NCBI GenBank assembly: GCA_035493895.1
Contig: DATJHM010000232.1
Span: 1-55,964 of the forward strand
Direction of reading: 5' to 3'
Length of the DNA: 55,964 bases
DNA from: DATJHM01 sp035493895
Lineage (GTDB): Bacteria > Chloroflexota > Ktedonobacteria > Ktedonobacterales > Ktedonobacteraceae
Numbering within the stretch: position 1 is the first letter of the stretch; each line of letters starts with the position of its first letter. The position numbers were made by a program, and so were the translations under genes. Below the pieces are notes generated by a model, which worked only from the letters and a program-made list of their open reading frames with translations, did not search any database and had not been told where the DNA came from. This document shows, piece after piece, positions 44,141 through 53,118 of this stretch.

Positions 44141-45775
44141 ATGCAACTGATTCAGCTTTCTCAAGTGAGTAAGGACTTCGGCGGGAACAACATTTTTTCG
44201 GATATCGATCTGGATATCAACGAGGGCGAGCGCATCGGGCTGGTGGGAGAGAATGGGAGTGGGAAATCGACGCTCTTCAAGCTGCTCGTCGGCATTGAGT
44301 CGCCAACTGAGGGCATCATTACGCGCAAGCGCAAAATGACATCGGGCTATCTGACGCAGGAGATTGACCCGCGCCAGTATCAAAAAACAGTCTTCGAGGT
44401 CGTTCAGGAGGTCTCATCGGCTTTTGCCACACTGGTTGCCCATATTCATGATCTCGAACGGCAGATGGCTTCTCCTGAGACTGCGGCAGATCCCGCTGCA
44501 ATGGAGACCGTGCTGGACGCGTATGGACGCGCCCAGGAGCGCTTCGAGGCGATGGGAGGCTATCTGGTAGAGCATAGAGCGCGCTCGGTACTCAGTGGCC
44601 TGGGGATGCCGGACCATCTCTATGAGCAGAAGATTGGCGAGTTGAGTGGGGGCGAAAAGAAAATGGTCAATCTGGCACGTATTCTGGTCCAGATGCCGGA
44701 TCTGCTTCTGCTCGATGAGCCGGATAATCACCTGGATATGTCCGCGAAAGAGTGGCTAGAAAACTATATTCGTGATTATCCAGGCACAGTCATGCTCATT
44801 TCACATGATCGTCATCTGCTCAATAACACAGTCCAGAAAATCTATCAACTGGAGGATGGCGCGATCGATGTCTACGTCGGCAACTACACATTTTATGTCA
44901 CCGAACGGCAGCGTCGTCTTCTTCAGCAGATGGAGGATTATCAGAATCAGCAGGATGAGATCAAGCGGCTGGAGGTCAGTCTGGTGCAATTGCGCGAATG
45001 GGCCAGATTGAACGATAAATTCGCGGGACGGATGCACAATATGGAGAAACGGATCGAGCGCCTGAAAGAGCTCCAGGTCCAGAAACCGATCTTGCAGCGC
45101 GATAAACTCAAGGTCAATCTCGATGCGGCGCGCAGTGGCAAGAAGGTATTGGAGGTGCGAGGTTTACAGACGGCGGTGGATGGACGTCTCCTCTTCCATC
45201 CCTTCGATCTCACCATTTTCTATGGCGAACGGATCGGCATCGTTGGCGATAATGGGAGCGGCAAAACGACGCTGCTCAAAATGTTGCTGGCGTTGCGGCC
45301 TGCGGACGGAGGCTCGATCGCGATTGGGGCCAACGTCGTAGTCGGCTATTATGCGCAGGAGCAGGAGACGCTGCCGTTTGAGAGCACACCCCTGGACTTC
45401 GTGCGCCGTCTGAAGCAGATCAGCGAGCCACAGGCGATTGCGTTGCTGAGCCGCATGCTCTTCTCCTACCGCGATATGCATACAACGATACGCCATCTCA
45501 GCGGGGGCGAAAAGAGCCGCTTACAGATTGCGAGATTGATGCTGACGGACGCCAATTTCCTGCTGCTGGACGAGCCGACGAACAATCTGGATATTCCGTC
45601 AGTTGAAGTGCTGGAAAGTGCGCTCTTACAGTTTGAGGGAACGATCCTGACGGTCTCGCACGATCGCTACTTTCTGGATAAGATTACGACGAAGACATTG
45701 CAGATTGGTACGGATAAGCGGGTGTGCGCGTATACGGGAAATTTCTCGTATATGCTCGAAAAGCAGGGGCGATGA
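44141..45775 (+). CDS. ABC-F family ATPase (translation or antibiotic-protection factor)
   Basis: 544 residues with two complete ATP-binding domains and no membrane helix. Domain 1 has Walker A GLVGENGSGKSTLFK, signature LSGGEKKMVNLARIL and Walker B LLLLDEPDNHLDM. A charged linker of about 80 residues follows, rich in Gln, Arg and Glu (LLQQMEDYQNQQDEIKRLE), which is the P-site-tRNA-interacting region in ABC-F proteins. Domain 2 has GIVGDNGSGKTTLLK, LSGGEKSRLQIARLM and FLLLDEPTNNLDI. Both catalytic Glu residues are present. Members act on ribosomes (EttA, Uup, YkpA/VmlR types); the subtype cannot be fixed. The start follows AAGGAAACGAGCA. Confidence 0.92.
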   Translation: MQLIQLSQVSKDFGGNNIFSDIDLDINEGERIGLVGENGSGKSTLFKLLVGIESPTEGIITRKRKMTSGYLTQEIDPRQYQKTVFEVVQEVSSAFATLVAHIHDLERQMASPETAADPAAMETVLDAYGRAQERFEAMGGYLVEHRARSVLSGLGMPDHLYEQKIGELSGGEKKMVNLARILVQMPDLLLLDEPDNHLDMSAKEWLENYIRDYPGTVMLISHDRHLLNNTVQKIYQLEDGAIDVYVGNYTFYVTERQRRLLQQMEDYQNQQDEIKRLEVSLVQLREWARLNDKFAGRMHNMEKRIERLKELQVQKPILQRDKLKVNLDAARSGKKVLEVRGLQTAVDGRLLFHPFDLTIFYGERIGIVGDNGSGKTTLLKMLLALRPADGGSIAIGANVVVGYYAQEQETLPFESTPLDFVRRLKQISEPQAIALLSRMLFSYRDMHTTIRHLSGGEKSRLQIARLMLTDANFLLLDEPTNNLDIPSVEVLESALLQFEGTILTVSHDRYFLDKITTKTLQIGTDKRVCAYTGNFSYMLEKQGR

Positions 45776-45799
45776 ATGGTAGAAGGGAACAATGCTCCC

Positions 45800-45836
45800 T
45801 GTCCATTGAACAGACTTTATATCTGTTCAATGGACA
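45800..45836. terminator. Hairpin between ABC-F gene and the surface-protein block
   Basis: Perfect 15-bp stem TGTCCATTGAACAGA and its complement with a 7-base loop, between convergent genes. Only a weak T run follows on either side. Confidence 0.6.
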
Positions 45837-45902
45837 TTGGTGGTCTCGGGCGTAGATAAATAGCGCTGCGGCAAGGATGGAACGTGAAAATATCAATGGG
45901 AA

Positions 45903-46523
45903 TTAGAAGCCATTTGTAAGCGTGAGCGTGACCACACCCGAATAAATGCCAGACGGCGATCCTGCCGGAATGGTAAATTGCCCACCCGTCTCAAAAGTAT
46001 AATCACCGTCAAGAATGGCAGAGTGATTGCCGATAGTGATAAAAGGCGTAGGCGTTGTGGTAACGGGAGAAAGCGACGTAAATGATACCACAAGTGGACA
46101 GGCCCCATTGGTACAGGAGCGGGAAATAAGCGACGTCAGGCTTAAAGGGAGCGTTACTGCCCCATTGTGCAGGCCAGATGATGATGCCAGAATTTGCCCA
46201 CCACTCGCATTACCCAGATGGTCTCTGACAATAGAAGTAAAATGGAAGTCAGCCAGGATCGGCGTTCCGACGAGTGTAAAGGGGCTATCAGGGATCGTCG
46301 CGGAAGAATCATTGCTGAACGTGTATGCGCCGGAGCTCACCTGGGCTAGAATAGACATATCGCAACTTGCCGAACCACCGCTGGCGTCAAATGCGATACC
46401 AATGTTACATGCAGTCGCCCAAACGGGAGCACTGGAAAATGCCAGCGAAGAGATGGCTGTAATTCCAGCGATAAGCGACACCACCCACCACCTTGCGATC
46501 TGAGTCTTCAGATAACGCTTCAT
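45903..46523 (-). CDS. Secreted WxL-like surface protein (paralogue 1)
   Basis: 206 residues. An Arg/Lys N-terminus and hydrophobic core (WWVVSLIAGITAISSLAFSS) form a signal peptide, probably cut after WATA. The mature protein starts CNIGIAFDASGGSASCDMS, shared almost exactly with the two paralogues at 48037 and 48786. The body is beta-rich and ends GSPSGIYSGVVTLTLTN, the pattern that closes WxL-type domains (TYTGTFTETL in the NHL protein nearby). The Trp of WxL is not present, so I call it WxL-like. A shared sequence block lies about 215 bases upstream. It is the most diverged of the three copies and stands apart, downstream of the DUF916 gene. Confidence 0.72.
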   Translation of the reverse strand: MKRYLKTQIARWWVVSLIAGITAISSLAFSSAPVWATACNIGIAFDASGGSASCDMSILAQVSSGAYTFSNDSSATIPDSPFTLVGTPILADFHFTSIVRDHLGNASGGQILASSSGLHNGAVTLPLSLTSLISRSCTNGACPLVVSFTSLSPVTTTPTPFITIGNHSAILDGDYTFETGGQFTIPAGSPSGIYSGVVTLTLTNGF

Positions 46524-46846
46524 AAAGGAACATCCTTTCTTCTTACAAGGCAAGTATAGATGAAGCTGTTCGTTATACCAGCATTTCCACCGTCAGAGGT
46601 AAACCTTCTCCAGAAGAGTCCTCCCTATCTTAGAAAATCGGCAGCATCATACACACATACGTTCATCCTGACGTCGTTTTTTTGCGAAATACTGCATTGC
46701 AGAGGATCTATCGAGTGAAGAGTGTTTACCGTCTTCTTTACTATACCCGGCATTTAAAAATCGTCGTTGCCTATGCAAATAGCTTGAAATGTCCTGATTC
46801 TGATATAAGTCTCCCGGGCGCAGACAAGAAATGGGGCAATGCCCCA
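46524..46846. promoter_or_regulatory. Upstream region of WxL-like gene 1 with a shared motif
   Basis: No gene. Positions 46737-46780 carry, on the minus strand, TTTGCATAGGCAA, then GATTTTT, then CGGGTATAGTAAAG. The same arrangement, TTTACATAGGAAA, GGTTTTT, CGGTATAGTAAG, lies at 49664-49706 ahead of WxL-like gene 3. TATAGT is a plausible -10 box. A common promoter or operator is likely. Confidence 0.45.
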
Positions 46847-47953
46847 TCATTCCCGCTTTTTGTTTTTTCGCTGCGTGAGTATCTTTGAGATCTTTGGAGC
46901 CCAGAAGAGCAGGCTACTCAGGAGGGCAAAGAGAAAACAAACGATGACAAAGTAATGCCAGGGAGTTAACTGGCTCCAGAGGTCCTCAGAGGGCGTGATC
47001 ACAGGCATATCCAGGTTTTGAATCACCTTATTCAACGGCTTTTCTGGTACCGGCACGAAAAAGGTGGTCCGGTAATTGAGCGTATGACCGTGTTCATACG
47101 TCAAATGCAATTGTGCAATATAGCGTTTTCCAGGCAACAGTGGCTTGCGCTGTATGACGGCGGGATAGTTGATCGAGGTTTGCGGGACAAAGGTTCCTAA
47201 CTGTAGCTTCAAATCTTGCAAACGTTTGCCCCGCTCGTCAAATACACGCAGGTAACCAGAAGGATGTAATAACTGGGTGCCGGTATTCTTCAATGCCACA
47301 TTGAGCGTTTGATAGCGACTTTTTTCATTATACGTGATTCCACCAACGTTTAACTGCTCAAGAGTGGGTCCAGGAAGATTGATAAGTACACCCAGCGCGA
47401 AAGAGGCCTGCACGCCAATCGCGATACTACGCGACCTTGAGAGATGTTCCATATACTGTTGATTGTTTATTTCCTCGGCAACGATCACTCCGCCATGTTG
47501 ACCTGGACGCACGTGCCTGGGAATAGTAAGCGTAAATGGAAGCTCTATGCTTTGACCCGGATTGAGCGTCACTTGCTGGTAGCTCAGACTGAGCCAGGAA
47601 CTCACATCTCGTCGTGGAGCGTTTTCGGGAAGAAAAGAAGCGCCCCCGCCTGGGGCAGTGACCGCATCAGAGATATAGAGACGAAGACTTCCCTGTGCAG
47701 AACCAGTATTGGCAATATGAATGTGGTCGGATATCTGGGTACCAGGAGCCATATCATAGATAAAATAGGCTCTAGGATGCACATTATACGGTTTTATAAA
47801 AGTGGGTATCACGGTAAAAGCTGCTGAGCCATGTGCAGCATAGGAAAGAGAGGCCGTTTGTATCTCCAATAGAACGACCAGCATCATGATGCAAGCAAAC
47901 AAGCGTACAAATCTCAGAGGGGAGAGCGAGCGAGGAGGAAAAGAAGTACACAT
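46847..47953 (-). CDS. DUF916/WxL-interacting-protein-like membrane protein
   Basis: 368 residues. An N-terminal signal peptide (about residues 15-40, FVRLFACIMMLVVLLEIQTA) is followed by an Ig-like domain of the DUF916 type (PRAYFIYDMAPGTQISDHI, then LPFTLTIPRHVRPGQHGGVI). A second beta domain follows, and one C-terminal helix (about 337-358, YFVIVCFLFALLSSLLFW) ends in a basic cytoplasmic tail (KNKKRE). This matches WxL-interacting proteins of Firmicutes, which bind WxL proteins and peptidoglycan. It lies within the WxL-like gene cluster, 83 bases downstream of paralogue 2 and probably in its operon. The DUF916 call is by pattern and length. Confidence 0.75.
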   Translation of the reverse strand: MCTSFPPRSLSPLRFVRLFACIMMLVVLLEIQTASLSYAAHGSAAFTVIPTFIKPYNVHPRAYFIYDMAPGTQISDHIHIANTGSAQGSLRLYISDAVTAPGGGASFLPENAPRRDVSSWLSLSYQQVTLNPGQSIELPFTLTIPRHVRPGQHGGVIVAEEINNQQYMEHLSRSRSIAIGVQASFALGVLINLPGPTLEQLNVGGITYNEKSRYQTLNVALKNTGTQLLHPSGYLRVFDERGKRLQDLKLQLGTFVPQTSINYPAVIQRKPLLPGKRYIAQLHLTYEHGHTLNYRTTFFVPVPEKPLNKVIQNLDMPVITPSEDLWSQLTPWHYFVIVCFLFALLSSLLFWAPKISKILTQRKNKKRE

Positions 47954-48036
47954 TCTGTAGCTCTGGTCTTTCTAGAACAGGAGAGGATTCTCTCTATCCT
48001 CCTCTCCTTTCTCACAGTGGCACAAGGCCCGTAAAA

Positions 48037-48660
48037 CTAGTAGACGTTGACAAGGGTAAGCGTGATTATTCCTGAGTACACGCCAGAAGGTGAGCCTTGC
48101 GGAATGGTAAAATTACCATTCACTTGAGCGCTATAATCTCCGTCAAAAATAACCGTGTGTGTAGCATCACCGGCTAAAACAAACGCTTGTGGCGTTGTGG
48201 TAACAGGAGTAAGCGGAACAAATGTGGCAGGTGGGCACGTCCCATTACTACAAGTGAGATCACTAAGCGATGTTATATTCAGCGGGAGTGTCGTTGATCC
48301 ATTCACGATGCCTCCCGATGATGCCAGCATTCGACCACCATTGGTATTTCCTCTGTGGTCTCTGACGATAGAATGGAAATGGAAGTCTGCCAGAATCGGT
48401 GACCCGGAGAGGGTGAAGGGGCTGGCGGGTACCGTCGCAGAAGAATCAGCACTGAACGTGAACACACCAGAACTCACCTGAGCTTGAATAGACATATCAC
48501 AACTTGCAGAACCACCACTTGCGTCGAGCGCAATACCGATATTACACGCAGCTGCAAAAACGGGCCCACTGGATACCACCAGCGAAGAGACCGCGACCGC
48601 CCCTGCCACCATAAAAACCGCCCACCACTTTATCATCTGTGTTTTCAGATCACGCATCAT
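48037..48660 (-). CDS. Secreted WxL-like surface protein (paralogue 2)
   Basis: 207 residues, closely similar to paralogue 3 along the whole length. Signal peptide (WWAVFMVAGAVAVSSLVVSS), mature start CNIGIALDASGGSASCDMS, then beta-rich repeats with SIVRDHRGNTNGGRMLASS and the close FTIPQGSPSGVYSGIITLTL. Two early cysteines and a later Cys pair (LTCSNGTCPP) could form disulfides outside the cell. GAAAGGACG precedes the start. Same strand and tight spacing to paralogue 3 upstream (125 bases) and the DUF916 gene downstream suggest one operon. Confidence 0.75.
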   Translation of the reverse strand: MMRDLKTQMIKWWAVFMVAGAVAVSSLVVSSGPVFAAACNIGIALDASGGSASCDMSIQAQVSSGVFTFSADSSATVPASPFTLSGSPILADFHFHSIVRDHRGNTNGGRMLASSGGIVNGSTTLPLNITSLSDLTCSNGTCPPATFVPLTPVTTTPQAFVLAGDATHTVIFDGDYSAQVNGNFTIPQGSPSGVYSGIITLTLVNVY

Positions 48661-48785
48661 TCAATCACGTCCTTTCTTCATATCTCTCAGCTAAAGATGA
48701 ATAGTTCGTTGTGCATGCATTGCCGCAATCGAGACCAAATTCTTCTGGAAGACTCTGGTCCCATCATAGCCCCATGCTCGTAAAA

Positions 48786-49409
48786 CTAGTAAATGTTGGT
48801 GAGCGTAAGCATGATTATTCCTGAGTACACGCCAGAAGGCGAGCCTGGTGGAATAGTAAACTGACCATCAAATGTCCCTGTATAGTCTCCATCGACAATA
48901 ATCGTGTGTGCCGCATTCCCTCCAGTAACAAATGTCTGAGGAGTCGTCGTCAGTGGAATAACTGGAATAAAGGTGGGAGGTGCGCAGGTCCCATTAGTAC
49001 AACTAAGAGCACCCACTGATGTAATACTCAAAGGAAGTGTAGTTGATCCATTCGTGATACCAGATGATGACGCCAGGCCTCTTCCACCATTGGTATTTCC
49101 TCTGTGGTCTCTGATAATACCTGAAAAGTGGAAGTTTGCAAGAATAGGCGTTCCGGAGAGCGTGAAGGGACTATCAGGCACTGTTGCAGAAGAATCAGCA
49201 CTGAACGTGTACACACCAGATGTCACTTGCGCCTGAATAGACATATCACAACTTGCCGAACCGCCACTTGCGTCGAGCGCGATACCAATATTACATGCAG
49301 CAGCCAGAGCATGGGTACTGGAAAATGTGAACGAAGAGAGAACCAGCACACCAGCAACAAGCGACACCACCCACCACCTTGCAATCCGAGCGCTCAGAAG
49401 ACGTTTCAT
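48786..49409 (-). CDS. Secreted WxL-like surface protein (paralogue 3)
   Basis: 207 residues. Signal peptide WWVVSLVAGVLVLSSFTFSS, mature start CNIGIALDASGGSASCDMS, central GIIRDHRGNTNGGRGLASS and end FTIPPGSPSGVYSGIIMLTL. This is the last common form of the group and the one whose 3' end is repeated as a remnant at 49452-49499. The start follows AAAGGATGCCATTTC. It is likely the first gene of the operon that includes paralogue 2 and the DUF916 gene, driven from the motif at 49664-49706. Confidence 0.75.
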   Translation of the reverse strand: MKRLLSARIARWWVVSLVAGVLVLSSFTFSSTHALAAACNIGIALDASGGSASCDMSIQAQVTSGVYTFSADSSATVPDSPFTLSGTPILANFHFSGIIRDHRGNTNGGRGLASSSGITNGSTTLPLSITSVGALSCTNGTCAPPTFIPVIPLTTTPQTFVTGGNAAHTIIVDGDYTGTFDGQFTIPPGSPSGVYSGIIMLTLTNIY

Positions 49410-49451
49410 GAAATGGCATCCTTTCTCATATTGGCAACGATGCCAACATAA

Positions 49452-49499
49452 CTAGTAAATATTTGTGAGTGTGAGCATTATCACGCCAGAGTACATGCC
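49452..49499 (-). pseudogene. Remnant of a fourth WxL-like paralogue (last 16 codons)
   Basis: Read on the minus strand, the last 15 codons plus stop give GMYSGVIMLTLTNIY, almost the same as the C-terminus of paralogue 3 (GVYSGIIMLTLTNIY). Upstream of it the match stops. It is a truncated tail left after duplication or unequal recombination. Confidence 0.75.
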
Positions 49500-49663
49500 G
49501 TTGCATTCGTGTCTTTGTGATCGGGATTAAATGCTACTGAGAGGCCTCAGTATATGCCCACAATACATATGGAATGTGGGACATCCTGTCATACCGATAC
49601 ACTCTTCTTAGCAGGTAAATTTTTGTATTGAGCCAATCCTGCTAAGAGTCAGCGTCCTCTTTT

Positions 49664-49706
49664 CTTACTATACCGATGATCGAAAAACCATAATTTCCTA
49701 TGTAAA
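49664..49706 (-). promoter_or_regulatory. Shared upstream motif ahead of WxL-like gene 3
   Basis: On the minus strand TTTACATAGGAAA, GGTTTTT, CGGTATAGTAAG; it matches the block at 46737-46780. Probable promoter with TATAGT as -10. Confidence 0.45.
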
Positions 49707-49718
49707 ATTATTCCGGTC

Positions 49719-51638
49719 CTACTGGCCCTTCACAAGGGTTTCAGTAAACGTACCAGTGTAGGTGCCAGCAGCGGTACCTGGTAGTACGCGCAAAGAAAAT
49801 GTGGCAGTAAGGGTGACATCGCCTGTACCTGTACCTGCTGCTGCTCTCAAGTAAGTAATGGCAGCAGGGGCAACCGTTCCCGCTGGCACCGTGATGGGAT
49901 AGCCAGTCACCGTATTGGTGGGAGGAACACAGATCTGCCCCGAAGTGCAGGCCGAGGAGACCTGCGTGATGGTCACCGAGGACGTGGGCAAGGTTTTCCC
50001 GCCGGGAGCAGTCAGTTGCGTGGACGTAATCGCCACATGCCAGCCAACGCCCGATTGGAGCGTATCCACCACTCTGAAAACGTGCTGAGAGGTAACAATG
50101 CCGGTCGTTCCATTGAGCGTGAACGAAAACGAGGGGATAGTTAAAGGGATGAAAAGTAAAGCGCCAGTAACAGTGAATGCATTCGTATCCGCACTGCCTA
50201 CGCCACGGCTGCTGACAGTCAGAATATAACCGGTACCGATGCGATCGATGGTCAGATTTGAGAAAGTTGCCACACCATTAACTGCTGCAACCGAGGTTGC
50301 GCCACCCAGGATTGCGCCCGAAGTTCCGCTCCCTGGCTTGATTGCCACTGAGACAGTGCTGGTTTCACCAGTAAATGTTCCACCAGATCCCACATCGATC
50401 AGGCTTGCGACAACACTAAAAGGGCTTCCGACTGTAGTCGTAGTGGGCGGTTGCGTCGTTATTCTCAATGCTGTTCTGAAGACAAGAACCCGGTTATTAC
50501 TCGTATCAGCGATATAGATAGTGCCGCTGCTATCAACCATTACACCCCTGGGAACATTCAGACTGCTTGCGCTCACGCCACCATTGTTTGGAATGTTCGT
50601 CGTGAAACTGCTTCCCTGACCATACACGCGGGTCGCCGTTGTACTGCCTGCCGCAAAATACAGCACACGGCTATTGCTTGTATCGGCCACATACAGATTA
50701 CCAGCACTATCCAGAGTAAGTCCAGAAGCCTGATTAAGGCTATTGGCACTCACACCACCATTGTTCGCAGTATTCGTAAAGAAACTGCCTGCCTGACCAT
50801 ACACACGTGTAGCCGTTGTCGTACCGGAAGGGAAATAAAGCACACGGTTGTTACCAGGGTCAGCTACATACAAATTGCTACTGCTATCAAGAACCAGATC
50901 TGAAGGGTGATCGAACCCCATAGCATCCAAACTACCGTGATTCACATTACTGGAATTGAAATTTCCACCCTGACCATACACACCAGTGGCGGTTGTACTA
51001 CCCGCAAGAAAAAAAAGCACACGATTATTGTTCGTGTCGGCCACATACAAATTGCCGCTACTATCTAACGACACTCCCGCCGGCGTATCAAGCGTGTCAG
51101 GACCCACACCACCTTTGTTGCCAGAGTTGGTTGTGAAGCTCCCACCCTGGCCGTACACGCGGGTAGCCGTTGTACTTCCTGAGGGGAAATAGAGCACACG
51201 GTTATTAGTGGTATCGGCCACATAGAGATTGCCACTACTATCCAGAGCAAGCCCGGAAGGTTGATTGAGACTGTTGGCACTCACACCATTCTTGTTCACA
51301 GTGTTCGTTGTGAAACTGCCTGCCTGGCCGTACACGCGAGTAGCTATTGTAGTACCCAATGGGAAATAGAGGACGCGATTGTTGCCAGTATCTGCTATAT
51401 ATACGCCACCACTATTATCAATTGCCGTGCGTCTGGGCCCGCTAAGACGGCTGGCACTCACGCCTCCACTGTTGGTCGTAAAGCTGCCATTTTGGCCATA
51501 CACGGCGAGGGCAACAGGGCTCACCGGGGCTGACAATGCAGGCGTCACGATGGGAGTAATACAATTAAGCAGGAGATCACTACAAATCAGTACGAAAATG
51601 AGCAGCATTTTACGAAATACTTTGCTCTGCTTTCCCAT
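49719..51638 (-). CDS. Secreted NHL-repeat propeller protein with C-terminal WxL-like domain
   Basis: About 639 residues. Signal peptide (MLLIFVLICSDLLLNCIT), then six NHL repeats of about 57 residues each with the pattern LDSSGNLYVADTxNNRVLYF joined by VYGQxGSFTTN. An Ig-like domain follows (ITTQPPTTTTVGSPFSVVAS, then AAVNGVATFSNLTIDRIGTG). The last 150 residues form a WxL-like domain with GWHVAITSTQLTAPGGKTL, here with the Trp present, and the closing GTYTGTFTETLVKG. It is probably a surface-exposed binding protein. The ATG at 51638 has GGGAAGTGCT ahead; an alternative start lies five codons upstream. Repeats at DNA level are strong, so copy number may vary between strains. Confidence 0.82.
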   Translation of the reverse strand: MGKQSKVFRKMLLIFVLICSDLLLNCITPIVTPALSAPVSPVALAVYGQNGSFTTNSGGVSASRLSGPRRTAIDNSGGVYIADTGNNRVLYFPLGTTIATRVYGQAGSFTTNTVNKNGVSANSLNQPSGLALDSSGNLYVADTTNNRVLYFPSGSTTATRVYGQGGSFTTNSGNKGGVGPDTLDTPAGVSLDSSGNLYVADTNNNRVLFFLAGSTTATGVYGQGGNFNSSNVNHGSLDAMGFDHPSDLVLDSSSNLYVADPGNNRVLYFPSGTTTATRVYGQAGSFFTNTANNGGVSANSLNQASGLTLDSAGNLYVADTSNSRVLYFAAGSTTATRVYGQGSSFTTNIPNNGGVSASSLNVPRGVMVDSSGTIYIADTSNNRVLVFRTALRITTQPPTTTTVGSPFSVVASLIDVGSGGTFTGETSTVSVAIKPGSGTSGAILGGATSVAAVNGVATFSNLTIDRIGTGYILTVSSRGVGSADTNAFTVTGALLFIPLTIPSFSFTLNGTTGIVTSQHVFRVVDTLQSGVGWHVAITSTQLTAPGGKTLPTSSVTITQVSSACTSGQICVPPTNTVTGYPITVPAGTVAPAAITYLRAAAGTGTGDVTLTATFSLRVLPGTAAGTYTGTFTETLVKGQ

Positions 51639-52013
51639 AGCACTTCCCAACATATCCTCATTCCATCTCATTCACTTATTTTTGCTCATTTCTTTCAAAA
51701 TGGTACTTGCAATGCTTTGAGTAAAAGCCCATGACCTTTCCTGATCCAATGGAAGATAGCCATCTCTCTTCCTAGTATAGGATTTGTCACCTAATACATA
51801 GATTTATTGAGCTTATGGGCTTTCTCATACATCCCCTGACTCTACAAGTGAATGCGAAATAATCATAACCTGCTGGCATACAGCGCGTTTCAATCCAGAA
51901 ATAGATCCTGGAATTTTTGACAGTGTGGCTCGAATTGTTATACACTAGAGGCCGTTTGACAATGAGGCTAACGATCTTATCAACTATTCACCGTTCAAGA
52001 TAGATATGTTGCA
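51639..52013. other. Gene-free divergent intergenic region
   Basis: AT-rich. On the minus strand CCTATACTAGGAAGAG near 51770 may serve as a -10 region for the NHL gene; it only partly resembles the shared motif of the WxL-like genes. On the plus strand TTGTTATACACT near 51936 may serve the DUF402 gene. Confidence 0.3.
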
Positions 52014-52487
52014 ATGATTACGGTAGCGAAACAAAATACGCTCGGTAAGACTGTGATTGAATATCAGGGTGAAATCGTTGCCCGCCTCGCTTCTGGCGTG
52101 ATCGTCCAGGCGCTCTGGACACAACCAGTACGTGATCTGGGCTATACACGCTTTGAGCCGGGTGACTGTTTTACAGAATATTATTATACCGATCGCTGGT
52201 TCAATATCTTCATGATTGCCAGCGCTTCCGGTGAGCTAAAAGGCTGGTATTGCAATATCGCCGCTCCAGCACACATCTTCGCCGACCATATTGAACAGGT
52301 AGATCTTCTACTCGATGTGTGGATTACTCCACAGGGCGAGCCACTTATCCTCGACGAAGATGAATTTGCGCAGGACACCACATTAAGTGTTACGCAACGA
52401 CAGGCCGCCCGGCAGGGTCTTGAAGCATTACTGGCACTGCTGGCAAGTCGGCAGGAGGCATTCTCACCGCTGGCTTCTGCGCGCTAA
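52014..52487 (+). CDS. DUF402 (FomD-like barrel) protein
   Basis: 157 residues with the DUF402 pattern: FEPGDCFTEYYYTDRWFNIF, WYCNIAAPAHI, then LDVWITPQGEPLILDEDEF. Family members are small beta-barrel phosphohydrolases of the FomD type that bind a divalent metal with Asp/Glu. The acidic LDEDEF segment fits, but activity here is not shown. The start codon is ATG without a strong ribosome binding site. Same strand as the HEAT-like gene downstream, 88 bases away. Confidence 0.78.
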   Translation: MITVAKQNTLGKTVIEYQGEIVARLASGVIVQALWTQPVRDLGYTRFEPGDCFTEYYYTDRWFNIFMIASASGELKGWYCNIAAPAHIFADHIEQVDLLLDVWITPQGEPLILDEDEFAQDTTLSVTQRQAARQGLEALLALLASRQEAFSPLASAR

Positions 52488-52575
52488 TGTATGCTAAAAG
52501 TAGTTTTACAAGACAAATAGTGTGTTTGAAAAACACTGTGCGGGGCCACATAAAGCTCCAGAAAGACATATCTTG

Positions 52576-53019
52576 ATGGAAAAAAGGGACACCAGGCTGT
52601 TCCAGCTGGAAACTGCAATTAGAGGCCGTGATACAAGCTGGAATATCGTTGAGCTTGAGTCTCATAGGGATCTTCGCCAGAAGATAGATGACATTCTTCA
52701 CCTGACACTTTATAACGCGATGAGCAGCTCAGAACTACAACAAGCGCTCTCGCTTCTGCGGGAACAGTATGGTTCTCGTTGTATAACACTTCTCGTACGC
52801 TGTCTTTACACGAAAAATGCAGAAAAACGACAAGCAGTCGTACAGCTGCTCACACTTTTTCATGCGCCAGAAGCTATTCCTCAGCTTCAGAGAATTGTAC
52901 ATGATGAACAATCGTCACGCTCAGTGCGCCTCGCAGCCTCTCTGGCTCTGGCAGGCATGAGTGCGACACCGGAAACACGCCCAAAACAAAAACATATCCG
53001 CTCATACGCCATTAGCTAG
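52576..53019 (+). CDS. Small HEAT-repeat-like protein
   Basis: 147 residues. The C-terminal half is built from helix pairs of HEAT type (KRQAVVQLLTLFHAPEAIPQ and SSRSVRLAASLALAGM). The N-terminal half is helical (MSSSELQQALSLLREQYGS). Probably a protein-binding module; the partner is unknown. The start at 52576 has only a weak AGAAAG upstream, and an in-frame GTG at 52522 is possible. Confidence 0.6.
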   Translation: MEKRDTRLFQLETAIRGRDTSWNIVELESHRDLRQKIDDILHLTLYNAMSSSELQQALSLLREQYGSRCITLLVRCLYTKNAEKRQAVVQLLTLFHAPEAIPQLQRIVHDEQSSRSVRLAASLALAGMSATPETRPKQKHIRSYAIS

Positions 53020-53118
53020 CAAAATCGTTTGCTTGTGCGCGTTGCGCTTTTCTCTCTCAGTCGGCTACAATAGCATTTGAGCATTTGTATATCTTCATGA
53101 TGAGAGGCGCAAAAGGCG

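Noticed and set aside
43925..44383. 152-codon minus-strand ORF
   Set aside because: Overlaps the ABC-F start on the opposite strand and lacks a ribosome binding site.
50400..51560. Direct repeats suggesting a CRISPR array
   Set aside because: They are codon-level NHL repeats of about 170 bases inside a coding frame, not short repeats with spacers.
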